The notes under the pieces: model-generated | What the model was told of the DNA's origin: nothing | The model's database searches: none | The model's input: only the letters and a program-made list of their open reading frames with translations | Shown here: piece after piece, positions 34,799 to 43,068 of the stretch | Numbering within the stretch: position 1 is the first letter of the stretch | Layout: every line of letters starts with the position of its first letter | Translations under genes and position numbers: made by a program | DNA from: Leifsonia sp040686855 | GTDB taxonomy: Bacteria; Actinomycetota; Actinomycetes; Actinomycetales; Microbacteriaceae | Assembly (NCBI RefSeq): GCF_040686855.1 | Contig: NZ_JBFBOG010000002.1 | Location: 930,001-994,000 of the forward strand | Length of the DNA stretch: 64,000 nucleotides | Direction of reading: 5' to 3'

Positions 34799-35493
34799 CA
34801 CATCTCCATCCCGACCCCCATGCCACCGGCGCTGCGCGCGACGTGGAGCCGCCCATCCGGCTCGCCATCCTCGACGACCACGAGCTCCTGCTCGACAGCC
34901 TGGCCACGTGGATCGAGAAGAACGCACCCGAGTTCGACCTCGTCGCGCGCGCGAGCAGCTGGCTCGAGCTCGTCCACAGCGACGCGTTCCCCACGGACCT
35001 CGTGATCATGGACCTGCAGCTGAAGGAGTCCGTCTCGATCGGCGCCCGGGTCCGCACCTGCCGCGCGGCAGGGGCCAAGGTCATCGTTCTCAGCGCCGTC
35101 GACACCCCGGAGGACCGGGACGCGGCGCTCGCCGCGGGGGCGGTCGCGTACGTGACCAAGTCGCAGCCGATGACCGAGCTGCTGGCCGTGGCGCTCTCGG
35201 CGGCGGGACGTGGAGTCGGCCGCGCGGCGACGGCGCAGCCGCCCGCATGGCGGCCGAAGCCGCTCATCCCGGAGTCCGCGCGCCCGCGGCTCAGCGACGG
35301 CGAGCGGCAGGCTCTCGTGCTCTACGCGGACGGGCGCACCACCTCCGAGGTCGCCCGCGCCATGAACGTGCAGTACGAGACGGCGAAGACCTATCTGCGC
35401 CGGGTGCGCGAGAAGTACGGCAAGGCGGGCCGGCCGACGAGCTCGCGCGCCGACCTCATCCGTCGGGCGGCGGAGGACGGCTACCTCACCTGA
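34795..35493 (+). CDS. Response regulator, NarL/FixJ-like
   Basis: 232 residues. The receiver domain has acidic pocket ILDDHE (about 26-30), phospho-acceptor Asp73 in LVIMDLQLKES, Ser/Thr in VLSAVD and Lys in AYVTKSQ. The C-terminal helix-turn-helix (about 165-225: LSDGERQALVLYADGRTTSE, then VARAMNVQYETAKTYLRRV) is LuxR-like, although DNA-recognition residues differ from the classical TVK..HL form. ATG 34795 overlaps the previous gene's stop (ATGA). It is the output of the kinase at 32319. Confidence 0.9.
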   Translation: MTHLHPDPHATGAARDVEPPIRLAILDDHELLLDSLATWIEKNAPEFDLVARASSWLELVHSDAFPTDLVIMDLQLKESVSIGARVRTCRAAGAKVIVLSAVDTPEDRDAALAAGAVAYVTKSQPMTELLAVALSAAGRGVGRAATAQPPAWRPKPLIPESARPRLSDGERQALVLYADGRTTSEVARAMNVQYETAKTYLRRVREKYGKAGRPTSSRADLIRRAAEDGYLT

Positions 35494-35527
35494 CCGGTGT
35501 TTGACCGGTTCTCCAGCCGCTCACCCA

Positions 35528-35533
35528 TAGGAT
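35528..35533 (+). promoter_or_regulatory. -10 element of leaderless tdk
   Basis: TAGGAT begins 12 bp before GTG 35540. Confidence 0.5.
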
Positions 35534-35539
35534 CGGTGC

Positions 35540-36214
35540 GTGGCAAAACTGTATTTCCGCTACGGCGCGATGAACAGCGGCAAGAGCACGGCCATGCTCC
35601 AGGCCGCCTACAACTACGAGGAGCGCGGTCACCGCGTGCTGCTCGCGAAGCCGTCCATCGACACCAAGGGCGACCTCGGCATCCTGTCCCGCCTCGGCGT
35701 GACGCGTGAGGTCGACTTCCTCATCGCTCCCGAGACCGACGCCTACGGGTCGTTCCAGCGGCACCGCGAGCGCACGATCAAGCGCTTCGACACCGACGTC
35801 AGCGCGCTGCTCGTGGACGAGGCGCAGTTCCTCACCGAGGCGCAGGTCGACGACTTGCTACGCATCGCCCTGCTCGACGACATCCCGGTGCTGGCCTACG
35901 GCATCCGCACCGACTTCCAGACGGTCGCGTTCCCGGGCAGCCGCCGTCTGCTCGAGGTCGCGCACAGCCTGGAGGAGCTGAAGACGATCTGCCGGTGCGG
36001 CCGCAAGGCGATCTTCAACGCCCGAAAGATCGACGGCGTCTTCGTCTTCGACGGCGACCAGGTCGCCATCGACGGAGCGTCCGTGTCGTACGAGTCCCTG
36101 TGCGGCAACTGTTATCTTCAGGAGAGCCGCGGCGTGCTCAACAACGGCCGGCGGCACTGGCCCGTGGATGCGGTGCCTGCGTACGTCGACGAGCCGGACC
36201 CCGATTTCACCTGA
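35540..36214 (+). CDS. tdk: Thymidine kinase
   Basis: 224 residues, type II (bacterial) thymidine kinase. The P-loop GAMNSGKSTAML is at residues 9-20, the Walker B-like DEAQFL about 95-100, and the zinc ribbon CRCGRK / CGNCYLQ in the C-terminal lid domain; the substrate loop contains VSYESLC. It phosphorylates salvaged thymidine to dTMP, which the thymidylate kinase at 54837 carries on to dTDP. The GTG start is predicted leaderless. The next gene follows after ~46 nt. Confidence 0.96.
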   Translation: MAKLYFRYGAMNSGKSTAMLQAAYNYEERGHRVLLAKPSIDTKGDLGILSRLGVTREVDFLIAPETDAYGSFQRHRERTIKRFDTDVSALLVDEAQFLTEAQVDDLLRIALLDDIPVLAYGIRTDFQTVAFPGSRRLLEVAHSLEELKTICRCGRKAIFNARKIDGVFVFDGDQVAIDGASVSYESLCGNCYLQESRGVLNNGRRHWPVDAVPAYVDEPDPDFT

Positions 36215-36260
36215 CCCGGCCCTTCACCCGAAGCCCCTTTCCCCGGAAGAGATGGGACAG

Positions 36261-37568
36261 ATGAGAATCTCCGTAATCGGCTGCGGCTATCTCGGCGCGG
36301 TGCACGCCGCGTCCATGGCGCACCTGGGCCATGACGTGGTCGGCATCGACGTGGACGAGGCGAAGATCGCGTCCCTGTCGGCCGGCCGTGCGCCGTTCTT
36401 CGAGCCCGGGCTGCCCGAGGTGCTGGAGTCGGCCGGGGCGTCCGGGCGGTTGCGCTTCACCACCGATTTCGCCGCGGCGGCCGACGCCGACGTGCACTTC
36501 GTCGCCGTCGGCACCCCGCAGGTCGCCGACGGGGACGCCGCCGACATGCGCTTCGTCGACGCCGCTTTCTCATCGCTCCTGGAGCACGTGAAGCACGGCG
36601 ACCTGATCGTCGGCAAGAGCACGGTCCCGGTCGGGACGGCAGCACGACTGGCCGCTCTCGTCGCCGAGCGTCAGCCGGGCGCGACGCTCGCCTGGAACCC
36701 CGAGTTCCTGCGCGAGGGCTTCGCCGTGAAGGACACCGTGAGCCCCGACCGCCTGGTGTACGGAGTCCCCGACGGCGAAGCCGGCGAGCGGGCCGCGCGA
36801 CTGCTGGACGAGGTGTACGCCTCCGCCGTCGCCGCCGGCACGCCGGTCATCGTCACCGACTACGCGACGGCCGAACTGGTCAAGGTCTCGGCGAACGCCT
36901 TCCTCGCCACCAAGATCTCCTTCATCAACGCCATGGCCGAGATCGCGGAGGTGACCGGCGCGGACGTGACCAAGCTCGCGGACGCGATCGGTCACGACGC
37001 CCGCATCGGGCGCCGCTTCCTCAACGCGGGCGTCGGCTTCGGCGGCGGCTGCCTGCCGAAGGACATCCGCGCCTTCAGCGCTCGCGCCCGCGAACTCGGG
37101 CGCGGCGAGGCGGTGCAGTTCCTCGACGAGGTCGACAAGATCAACCTCCGGCGGCGCACGCGCGTCGTCGAGATGGTCCGGGAGGAGGCGGGCGGCCTCG
37201 CCGGCGTACGGGTCGGCGTCCTCGGGCTGGCGTTCAAGCCGCACTCCGACGACATCCGCGACTCGCCGGCGCTCGAGATCGCCATGCGGCTCGCCGATGC
37301 CGGCGCGATCGTGACCGCCACCGACCCGCAGGCCGTCGAGAACACGAAGCGCCGCGCGCCGCAGCTGCGGTTCGCGGACAGCGCGGAGGAGGCAGTTCGG
37401 GATGCGGACATCGTGCTGCTCATCACGGAGTGGCCCGAATTCACCGGTCTGGACCCAGTGTCGCTGGGTCAGTCGGTGGCGCACCGGACGGTCATCGACG
37501 GCCGAAACGCACTCGATCCGGCCGCCTGGCGCGGAGCGGGCTGGACGTATCGCGGGCTCGGCCGCTGA
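36261..37568 (+). CDS. UDP-glucose 6-dehydrogenase
   Basis: 435 residues. The Rossmann N-terminus is MRISVIGCGYLGAVHAASMA; the central domain has SANAFLATKISFINAMAEI; the catalytic Cys lies in GVGFGGGCLPKDI; the C-terminal UDP-binding domain has GLAFKPHSDDIRDSPAL. It oxidises UDP-glucose to UDP-glucuronate with two NAD+, a precursor for acidic surface polysaccharide. The start at 36261 fits the family N-terminus; ATG 36252 three codons earlier is possible. The downstream DUF4012 and wall-anchored genes fit a cell-envelope context. Confidence 0.94.
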   Translation: MRISVIGCGYLGAVHAASMAHLGHDVVGIDVDEAKIASLSAGRAPFFEPGLPEVLESAGASGRLRFTTDFAAAADADVHFVAVGTPQVADGDAADMRFVDAAFSSLLEHVKHGDLIVGKSTVPVGTAARLAALVAERQPGATLAWNPEFLREGFAVKDTVSPDRLVYGVPDGEAGERAARLLDEVYASAVAAGTPVIVTDYATAELVKVSANAFLATKISFINAMAEIAEVTGADVTKLADAIGHDARIGRRFLNAGVGFGGGCLPKDIRAFSARARELGRGEAVQFLDEVDKINLRRRTRVVEMVREEAGGLAGVRVGVLGLAFKPHSDDIRDSPALEIAMRLADAGAIVTATDPQAVENTKRRAPQLRFADSAEEAVRDADIVLLITEWPEFTGLDPVSLGQSVAHRTVIDGRNALDPAAWRGAGWTYRGLGR

Positions 37569-37617
37569 TCTCGCAGGGATCGCCCGATTGGGGGCCGCGA
37601 AAAAAGTGAGGATTTGT

Positions 37618-37623
37618 TAGATT
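37618..37623 (+). promoter_or_regulatory. -10 element of leaderless DUF4012 gene
   Basis: TAGATT begins 12 bp before ATG 37630 in an unusually AT-rich stretch (aaaaaagtgaggatttgtta); no ribosome binding site at normal spacing. Confidence 0.5.
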
Positions 37624-37629
37624 TGTCGT

Positions 37630-39507
37630 ATGGCGACAAGTCTGACCGACCGCGACGCGCCGCCGCGTCCACCCGCCGCAGCGCCCACGAGCGCGCGGCG
37701 CCTTCCTCAACTGCGGCATCCGGTGCTCGTATGGGTCCTCATCGCCGTCGGTGTCATCCTGCTCTTCACGATCGTCTGGGTCTCCGTGCGCGGCTTCCTG
37801 GCGCAGCAGTCGCTCAACGCCGCCGTCCCCGCGGCCGACCGCGTCAAGGCGGCCATCGGGAGCGGTGACCTGGGCGCCGCAGGACGCGCGGCCACAGAGC
37901 TCCGGCACAAGACCGGCGAGGCGGCCGCCCTCACGTCGGACCCGGTGTGGGTGACCGTCGAGGCGGTGCCGTTCATCGGTCCCAACCTCACCGCGGTCCG
38001 CACCGCGGCGGCCGCCTCCGACACCGTCGCTTCACGCGTCATCGAACCGCTCGTGGCCGCCGGCTCCGCGATCGACCTGCGCGCTCTGGCGATCCGGGAC
38101 GGCCGGATGAACCTGGAGCCGATCATCAAGGCGCAACCGGCGGTCGCGAAGGCGCAGACCGCGTACACGGCCGCGCGCGCCAGCGTCGCCAGCATCGACA
38201 CCGGCTCGCTGCTGAGCCCTGTCGCCGACGGAATCCAGCGGCTCCACACGGTGCTCGACCGGGCGACGCCCGAGGTGGACGCCCTGGGCAACGCGGTAAA
38301 GCTCCTCCCCGCGATGCTCGGCGCCGAGGGACCGCGCAACTACCTCCTCGCCGCCCAGAACCCGGCCGAGCTGCGGTCCACCGGCGGCCTCATCGGCGCC
38401 GTGGCGCTGGTCCACGCCGAGAAGGGGGCCGTGACGCTGACGCAGCAGGAGGCCGGCACGTCCATCGGGCCGTGGACGTCCGATGTCGCGGATGTCCCCC
38501 TGAACACCCGGGGCCTCTACGGACCGCTCGTCGGACGCTTCCTGCAGGATGCGAACCTCACCCCCGACTTCCCGCTCGCCGCCGCGACCGCCGCGAAGAT
38601 GTGGACCACCACCCACGGGGGAACGGTCGACGGGGTCGTCGCCATGGACCCCGTGGTTCTGAGCGGGCTGCTCAGGGCCACCGGCCCGGTGAACCTCGAG
38701 ACCGGAGACAAGCTGACCTCGCAGAACGCGGTGAAGCTGCTGCTCAGCGACGTCTACCGCCGGTACGAGAAGCCCGAGCAGCAGGACCAGTTCTTCGCGT
38801 CCGCCGCCAGCGCCGTGTTCACCCGGCTCTCGGCCGGGGGAGTGGACGGCAAGAAGCTCCTGAGCGCCCTCGTCGGCGCCGGCGACTCCCGGCGGGTGCT
38901 GATCTGGAGCGCCGCCGGTGACGAGCAGAAGGTGCTCGCCACGACGACACTCGCCGGCGGTCTTCCGAGCTCCGATCTGTCCACCGCGGGCATCGGCGTC
39001 TACTACAACGACGCGACCGGCTCGAAGATGGACTACTACCTCGGCACGTCGGTCGCCGCCGGCGCCGCCGTCTGCCGCGCCGACGGCAAGCCGTCGACCG
39101 TCGTGAACGTGACGCTCACCAACCACGCGCCCGCGGACGCCGGTTCGTCGCTCCCGCGTTATGTCACGGGCGGCGGGACGTACGGGGTGACGCCCGGAAA
39201 CATCCGGACACGGGTCGCCGTCTACGGCCCGAACGAGGGCTTCCTCGCGGCCACGCAGAGCGACGGCGGCAACTATCCCACGGTCGCCGGGGTGGACGGC
39301 GGTCGTCCGGTCAGCCTGTTCACGGTCGAGCTGGCACCCGGCGAGTCCAGGACCGTCTCGGTGCAGTTCCTCAACGCGGCTCAGACGACTCCGAAGCTCA
39401 CCGTGGTGACGACGCCCACTCTCCCGGGCGACGGGACCACCCCCGATGTGGGGGCACGAAACGGTGTCAAGGCCATTGGTGTTCGGTGCTCCAGCGTCGT
39501 AAAGTGA
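37630..39507 (+). CDS. DUF4012 domain membrane-anchored protein
   Basis: 625 residues. A Pro/Ala-rich cytoplasmic tail (1-30) precedes one membrane helix (about 31-55, VLVWVLIAVGVILLFTIVWV) and a large extracellular DUF4012 region. The signature NYLLAAQNPAELRSTGGLIG (about 237-256) is typical of the family, and VDGVVAMDPVVLSGLLRATG (about 335-355) fits the LytR-like regulator/ligand-binding fold of relatives. It is often found near polysaccharide synthesis genes; here the UDP-glucose dehydrogenase lies just upstream. Molecular role unknown. Confidence 0.88.
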   Translation: MATSLTDRDAPPRPPAAAPTSARRLPQLRHPVLVWVLIAVGVILLFTIVWVSVRGFLAQQSLNAAVPAADRVKAAIGSGDLGAAGRAATELRHKTGEAAALTSDPVWVTVEAVPFIGPNLTAVRTAAAASDTVASRVIEPLVAAGSAIDLRALAIRDGRMNLEPIIKAQPAVAKAQTAYTAARASVASIDTGSLLSPVADGIQRLHTVLDRATPEVDALGNAVKLLPAMLGAEGPRNYLLAAQNPAELRSTGGLIGAVALVHAEKGAVTLTQQEAGTSIGPWTSDVADVPLNTRGLYGPLVGRFLQDANLTPDFPLAAATAAKMWTTTHGGTVDGVVAMDPVVLSGLLRATGPVNLETGDKLTSQNAVKLLLSDVYRRYEKPEQQDQFFASAASAVFTRLSAGGVDGKKLLSALVGAGDSRRVLIWSAAGDEQKVLATTTLAGGLPSSDLSTAGIGVYYNDATGSKMDYYLGTSVAAGAAVCRADGKPSTVVNVTLTNHAPADAGSSLPRYVTGGGTYGVTPGNIRTRVAVYGPNEGFLAATQSDGGNYPTVAGVDGGRPVSLFTVELAPGESRTVSVQFLNAAQTTPKLTVVTTPTLPGDGTTPDVGARNGVKAIGVRCSSVVK

Positions 39508-39560
39508 GAATCACTCATCTAACCCGAGCGTGAGCCGGGCCCCAACTGAAAGGCGGGCCG

Positions 39561-40127
39561 ATGTTCAAAAAGATCCTGGCGGCAGTCGCCGTGACCGCGG
39601 GGCTGCTGCTTGCTGCTCCCGCCGCTGCGAACGCTGTCGACTACACCGAGGGCGCCCAATGCTCGTTCGACGCGAGCGTGGCGACCGCCGGTGGCACAGC
39701 CACCCTCATCTGCATCCCGGGCACGTGGACGCCCGGCGAGGCGATCACCTGGACGGTGACCGGAGAGTCCGGTTCGGCGTTCAAGCTGGCCTCGTTCAGC
39801 ACCGCGAAGAGCAGCCTCCAGTTCGTCAAGCACTCCAACGCGGACGGCAGCGACGTGCTGACGGTGACCGTCCCGGCCTCGGCCACGGGCACCTACAACT
39901 TCGTCGGCGTGGGCCAGACCAGCGGACACGAGTGCCCCGCGACCCTGACCATCCTGCCGGCCGACAGCGCCAGCACGGTCGTCGACCCGGGCAGCAGCAA
40001 CGGACTGGCCCACACCGGCTCCGTGGTGGCCTCCTGGGCGGCCTGGATGGGCGGCTCGCTCGTCATCCTCGGCCTGATCGCTCTGGCGATCGTGGCCTGG
40101 GTGCGCAAGGTCAAGACCACGTCCTGA
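39561..40127 (+). CDS. Secreted surface protein with LAxTG sortase signal
   Basis: 188 residues. The signal peptide (1-26, MFKKILAAVAVTAGLLLAAP then ANA-V) is followed by a beta-rich ectodomain with one Cys pair (CSFD / CIPG) and a further Cys. The C-terminus has LAHTG (about residues 148-152), a hydrophobic helix and the basic tail RKVKTTS, the layout of class E sortase substrates (LAxTG), so it is probably covalently attached to peptidoglycan. AAAGG precedes the ATG. A strong hairpin terminator follows at 40150. Function unknown. Confidence 0.85.
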   Translation: MFKKILAAVAVTAGLLLAAPAAANAVDYTEGAQCSFDASVATAGGTATLICIPGTWTPGEAITWTVTGESGSAFKLASFSTAKSSLQFVKHSNADGSDVLTVTVPASATGTYNFVGVGQTSGHECPATLTILPADSASTVVDPGSSNGLAHTGSVVASWAAWMGGSLVILGLIALAIVAWVRKVKTTS

Positions 40128-40149
40128 CACCCCCTGCACCACCCGAGAC

Positions 40150-40186
40150 GATTCCCGGCCGGACCAGCGAGGTCCGGCCGGGAATC
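40150..40186 (+). terminator. Hairpin terminator after the LAxTG protein
   Basis: GATTCCCGGCCGGACC-agcga-GGTCCGGCCGGGAATC: a perfect 16-bp stem with 5-nt loop, starting 22 nt after the stop. There is no U-tract, as is usual for actinobacterial intrinsic terminators. Confidence 0.85.
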
Positions 40187-40215
40187 GCCGTCCAGGCACC
40201 TGCGTTGGGGATGGG

Positions 40216-41229
40216 GTGAGTACCAGCATCCCCCTCAACGTCCTCGACCTCGCCAGCCGCCCCGCCGGAGGCACCAACGCGGACGCGGTCGCCGGCACCG
40301 TCCGGCTCGCACAGGAGGCGGAGCGCCTAGGCTACGGCCGGTTCTGGGTGGCCGAGCACCACGGTATGCCGGCCATCGCCTCCAGCGCCCCGGCCGTCCT
40401 CATCGCCGGCGTGGCCGCCGCGACCGAGCGCATCCGCGTCGGCAGCGGCGGCGTCATGCTGCCCAACCACGCGCCGCTGGTCGTCGCCGAGCAGTTCGGC
40501 ACGCTCCACGCGCTCTACGGCGACCGCATCGACCTCGGGATCGGCCGCGCGCCCGGCACCGACGGCGCCACCGCCATGGCCCTCCGCCGAAGCGCGGAAG
40601 GCCTCGGCGTCGAGGACTTCCCGCAGCAGCTGCTCGACCTCTTCGGCTTCTTCTACGGCGGCATGAGCGACGCCAACCCGCTGCACGGCATCACCGCCGT
40701 CCCCGGCCTCGGCGACGCGCCGCAGGTCTGGCTCCTCGGCTCCAGTGGCTACAGCGCCCAGGTCGCAGCAGCCCTCGGACTGCCGTTCGCCTTCGCCCAC
40801 CACTTCGCCGGCGAGAACACGGAGGCGGCCCTGGACCTGTACCGCTCGAAGTTCGAGCCCAGCGACATCCTGAGCGACCCGCACACGATGATCGCCGTGA
40901 ACGTGGTTTCGGACGAGGACCCGGAGATCGTGCGGGCGCAGTCCCTCCCGGGCCAGCTGTCGTTCCTGCGCATGCGTCGCGGCCTCAAGCCCGAGCCGGT
41001 GAGCATCCAGGAGGCGCTGGCGTACGAGTTCACCCCGCTCGAGGAGGAGTTCATCGCATCACGCAACGCCCGCCAGGCGATCGGGACCCCGGACGAGGTG
41101 AAGGCCCGGCTGGACGCGCTGCTGGCGTCCACGCAGGCCGACGAGCTGATGATCTCCTCAGGTGCCGCGAGTGTCGAGGGCCGCATCCGTTCGCTGGAGA
41201 TCGTTCGGGACCTGTACCCCGCCGCATGA
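40216..41229 (+). CDS. LLM-class flavin-dependent oxidoreductase
   Basis: 337 residues, a luciferase-like TIM barrel. Features are WVAEHHGMP near residue 50, a typical bacterial luciferase-like group signature, VGSGGVMLPNHAPL, and DLGIGRAPGTDGAT. It uses reduced FMN and oxygen (or F420 in some groups). The FMN reductase encoded downstream would supply FMNH2, arguing for a two-component monooxygenase. The substrate is unknown. GTG 40216 is preceded by GGGGATGGG. Confidence 0.9.
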   Translation: MSTSIPLNVLDLASRPAGGTNADAVAGTVRLAQEAERLGYGRFWVAEHHGMPAIASSAPAVLIAGVAAATERIRVGSGGVMLPNHAPLVVAEQFGTLHALYGDRIDLGIGRAPGTDGATAMALRRSAEGLGVEDFPQQLLDLFGFFYGGMSDANPLHGITAVPGLGDAPQVWLLGSSGYSAQVAAALGLPFAFAHHFAGENTEAALDLYRSKFEPSDILSDPHTMIAVNVVSDEDPEIVRAQSLPGQLSFLRMRRGLKPEPVSIQEALAYEFTPLEEEFIASRNARQAIGTPDEVKARLDALLASTQADELMISSGAASVEGRIRSLEIVRDLYPAA

Positions 41230-41234
41230 CGGAC

Positions 41235-41265
41235 CGTGACGGCGACCCGTGCGATCGCCGTCACG
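41235..41265 (+). terminator. Hairpin between monooxygenase and reductase genes
   Basis: CGTGACGGCGA / TCGCCGTCACG forms a perfect 11-bp stem with a 9-nt loop, 5 nt after the monooxygenase stop. A TACCGT -10-like element (41272-41277) follows, so the reductase may also have its own promoter. Confidence 0.5.
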
Positions 41266-41314
41266 CCCGGGTACCGTGGGCGCACATCCCGGAACCAACG
41301 CGAAGGCGGTACCC

Positions 41315-41908
41315 ATGTCGCATCCACTGACCGTGGTCGGAGTGAGCGGAAGCCCCACCCACCCGTCCCGAACCACCGTGCTGGTGGACGAGGTCGCCCG
41401 CGCGTACGCGGAGGCGGCGGGCGGCGTCCACCGCACCATCCAGCTCGCGCCGCTCCTCCCGGAGCTCGGGGCGGGACCGTTCCGCAACAGCCTGAGCCCG
41501 ATCGTCACGGAGGCGCTGGAGGCCGTCGAGAACGCGGACATCCTCGTCGTCGGCTCGCCGGCCTACCGGGCCACCTACACGGGCCTGTTCAAGCTGTTCT
41601 TCGACCACATCGGCCAGTACGCCCTCATCGACAAGCCCGTGGTGCTGACGGCGACCGGTGGAAGCGACCGGCACGCGCTCCTGGTGGAGCACCAGATGCG
41701 GCCGCTGTTCGGGTTCTTCCAGTCGCTGACCGTGCCGCTCGGCATCTACGCCAGCGAGGGCGACTTCGCGGACTACGAGATCCGGTCGGGCGACCTGCGC
41801 GAGCGGATCGACACGGCCGTGTCGCGGACGCTGCCGCTCATCCGGGCCAACATCGACCCGCAGGCGACCATCGCGGAGCGCGAGTTCGCGCGGCCGGACG
41901 CGTTCTGA
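41315..41908 (+). CDS. NAD(P)H-dependent FMN reductase
   Basis: 197 residues, flavodoxin-like NADPH_dep_FMN_red fold: VVGVSGSPTHPSRTTVLVDE (flavin phosphate loop) at residues 6-25 and VVGSPAYRATYTGLFKLFFD about 84-103. It resembles MsuE/SsuE-type reductases that feed FMNH2 to LLM monooxygenases, and its gene follows one. ATG 41315 is chosen for the preceding GAAGGCGG and the family N-terminus; the open frame runs 22 codons further upstream with atypical sequence. Confidence 0.9.
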   Translation: MSHPLTVVGVSGSPTHPSRTTVLVDEVARAYAEAAGGVHRTIQLAPLLPELGAGPFRNSLSPIVTEALEAVENADILVVGSPAYRATYTGLFKLFFDHIGQYALIDKPVVLTATGGSDRHALLVEHQMRPLFGFFQSLTVPLGIYASEGDFADYEIRSGDLRERIDTAVSRTLPLIRANIDPQATIAEREFARPDAF

Positions 41909-41919
41909 TCGTCGCAAGC

Positions 41920-41955
41920 GAGAAGGGCCGGAGCACGAGTGCTCCGGCCCTTCTC
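41920..41955. terminator. Bidirectional hairpin terminator
   Basis: GAGAAGGGCCGGAGCA-CGAG-TGCTCCGGCCCTTCTC: a perfect 16-bp stem and tetraloop, 11 nt after the FMN reductase stop and 2 nt beyond the 3' CCA of the opposing tRNA-Pro. It can stop both transcripts. Confidence 0.85.
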
Positions 41956-41957
41956 AG

Positions 41958-42034
<77 letters not shown>

Positions 42035-42087
42035 AAGGCCTCATCCAGGATACACGAGCGCGGGAGTGCTCATGACCATGGGCAGGG

Positions 42088-43068
42088 CTAGACGGCGGCG
42101 GTCAGCGTGACCAGCGTCGCCTCCGGACGGCATGCGAAGCGCACCGGCGCGTAGATCGACGTCCCGAGTCCGGCGGAGACGTTCAGGTAGGCCGAGCGGA
42201 ACGCGTGCCGCCAGACGCTGAGGCCCTTCGCCTGGGCGCGCGGGATGTCGCAGTTCGTGACCAGGGCGCCGAAGCCAGGGACGCAGACCTGGCCGCCGTG
42301 CGTGTGCCCGGCGAAGATCATCGACGCGCCGTAGGTGACGAACGCATCCAGCACCCGGCGGTAGGGGGCGTGCACGACGCCGATCGTCACCGCCTGGCGT
42401 TCCTTCCGCGGCCCGCCGTCCGGCCAGGTGTCGTCGTCGGAGAACGGGTCGTCCTCACGCAGCTCGTCGAGCGCGCCCGGGATCGACTCGACCCGGTCGA
42501 ACCGGATGTGCGGGTCGTCCACACCGAAGAACTCCAGGTGCGTCCCACGGAGCTCGAGTCCCGCCGCGCGGTTGTCGAGGTCGGTCCAGCCGAGGTCGGT
42601 GAAGAACGCGGTCAAAGCGGCCGTGTCGAGACGCGGCGCGGTCGAGGCCTTCTTCTTGGACGGGCCGAGGAAGTACTTCAGCGGGTTCTTGAGCTGCGGG
42701 CCGAAGTAGTCGTTCGAGCCGTGGACGAAGACCCCCGGGATGCCGCGGAAGTCCTGGTAGGCCGCACGCACGCCCTCGATGCCGCGCGCGTGGCCCAGCA
42801 CATCCCCGGTCTCGACGATCAGGTCGGGTCGGAAGTGCGCGAGGGAGCGAACCCACTCCTGCTTCTCGCGCTGCCACGGCGCCATGTGCATGTCGGACAG
42901 GTGCAGCACCCGGATCGGCTCCGCACCGGCCGGGAGGACCGGCACGCTGACCTCGCGCAGCGTGAACGCCTTGCGCTCCACCAGCGAACCGTAGGCGAAC
43001 GCGGCGGCGCCCGCGCAGGCCAGAAGGCCGAGCGCGGACGCCGTCGAACGCAGAGCTCCGCGCGCCAC
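42088..43068 (-). CDS. Metallophosphoesterase, membrane-anchored
   Basis: 326 residues. One N-terminal hydrophobic segment (about 10-28) probably anchors it outside the membrane. Calcineurin-like metal motifs are HLSDMHM, ETGDVLG, HGSNDY (GNHD variant) and AGHTHGGQVCVPGFG, in the YkuE/PhoD-like membrane group. GTG 43068 overlaps the PBP stop by one base (TAGTG), so the gene is coupled to ponA; this neighbourhood is common in actinobacteria. The substrate is unknown; relatives act on UDP-diacylglucosamine-like or other phosphodiesters. Confidence 0.92.
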   Translation of the reverse strand: MARGALRSTASALGLLACAGAAAFAYGSLVERKAFTLREVSVPVLPAGAEPIRVLHLSDMHMAPWQREKQEWVRSLAHFRPDLIVETGDVLGHARGIEGVRAAYQDFRGIPGVFVHGSNDYFGPQLKNPLKYFLGPSKKKASTAPRLDTAALTAFFTDLGWTDLDNRAAGLELRGTHLEFFGVDDPHIRFDRVESIPGALDELREDDPFSDDDTWPDGGPRKERQAVTIGVVHAPYRRVLDAFVTYGASMIFAGHTHGGQVCVPGFGALVTNCDIPRAQAKGLSVWRHAFRSAYLNVSAGLGTSIYAPVRFACRPEATLVTLTAAV

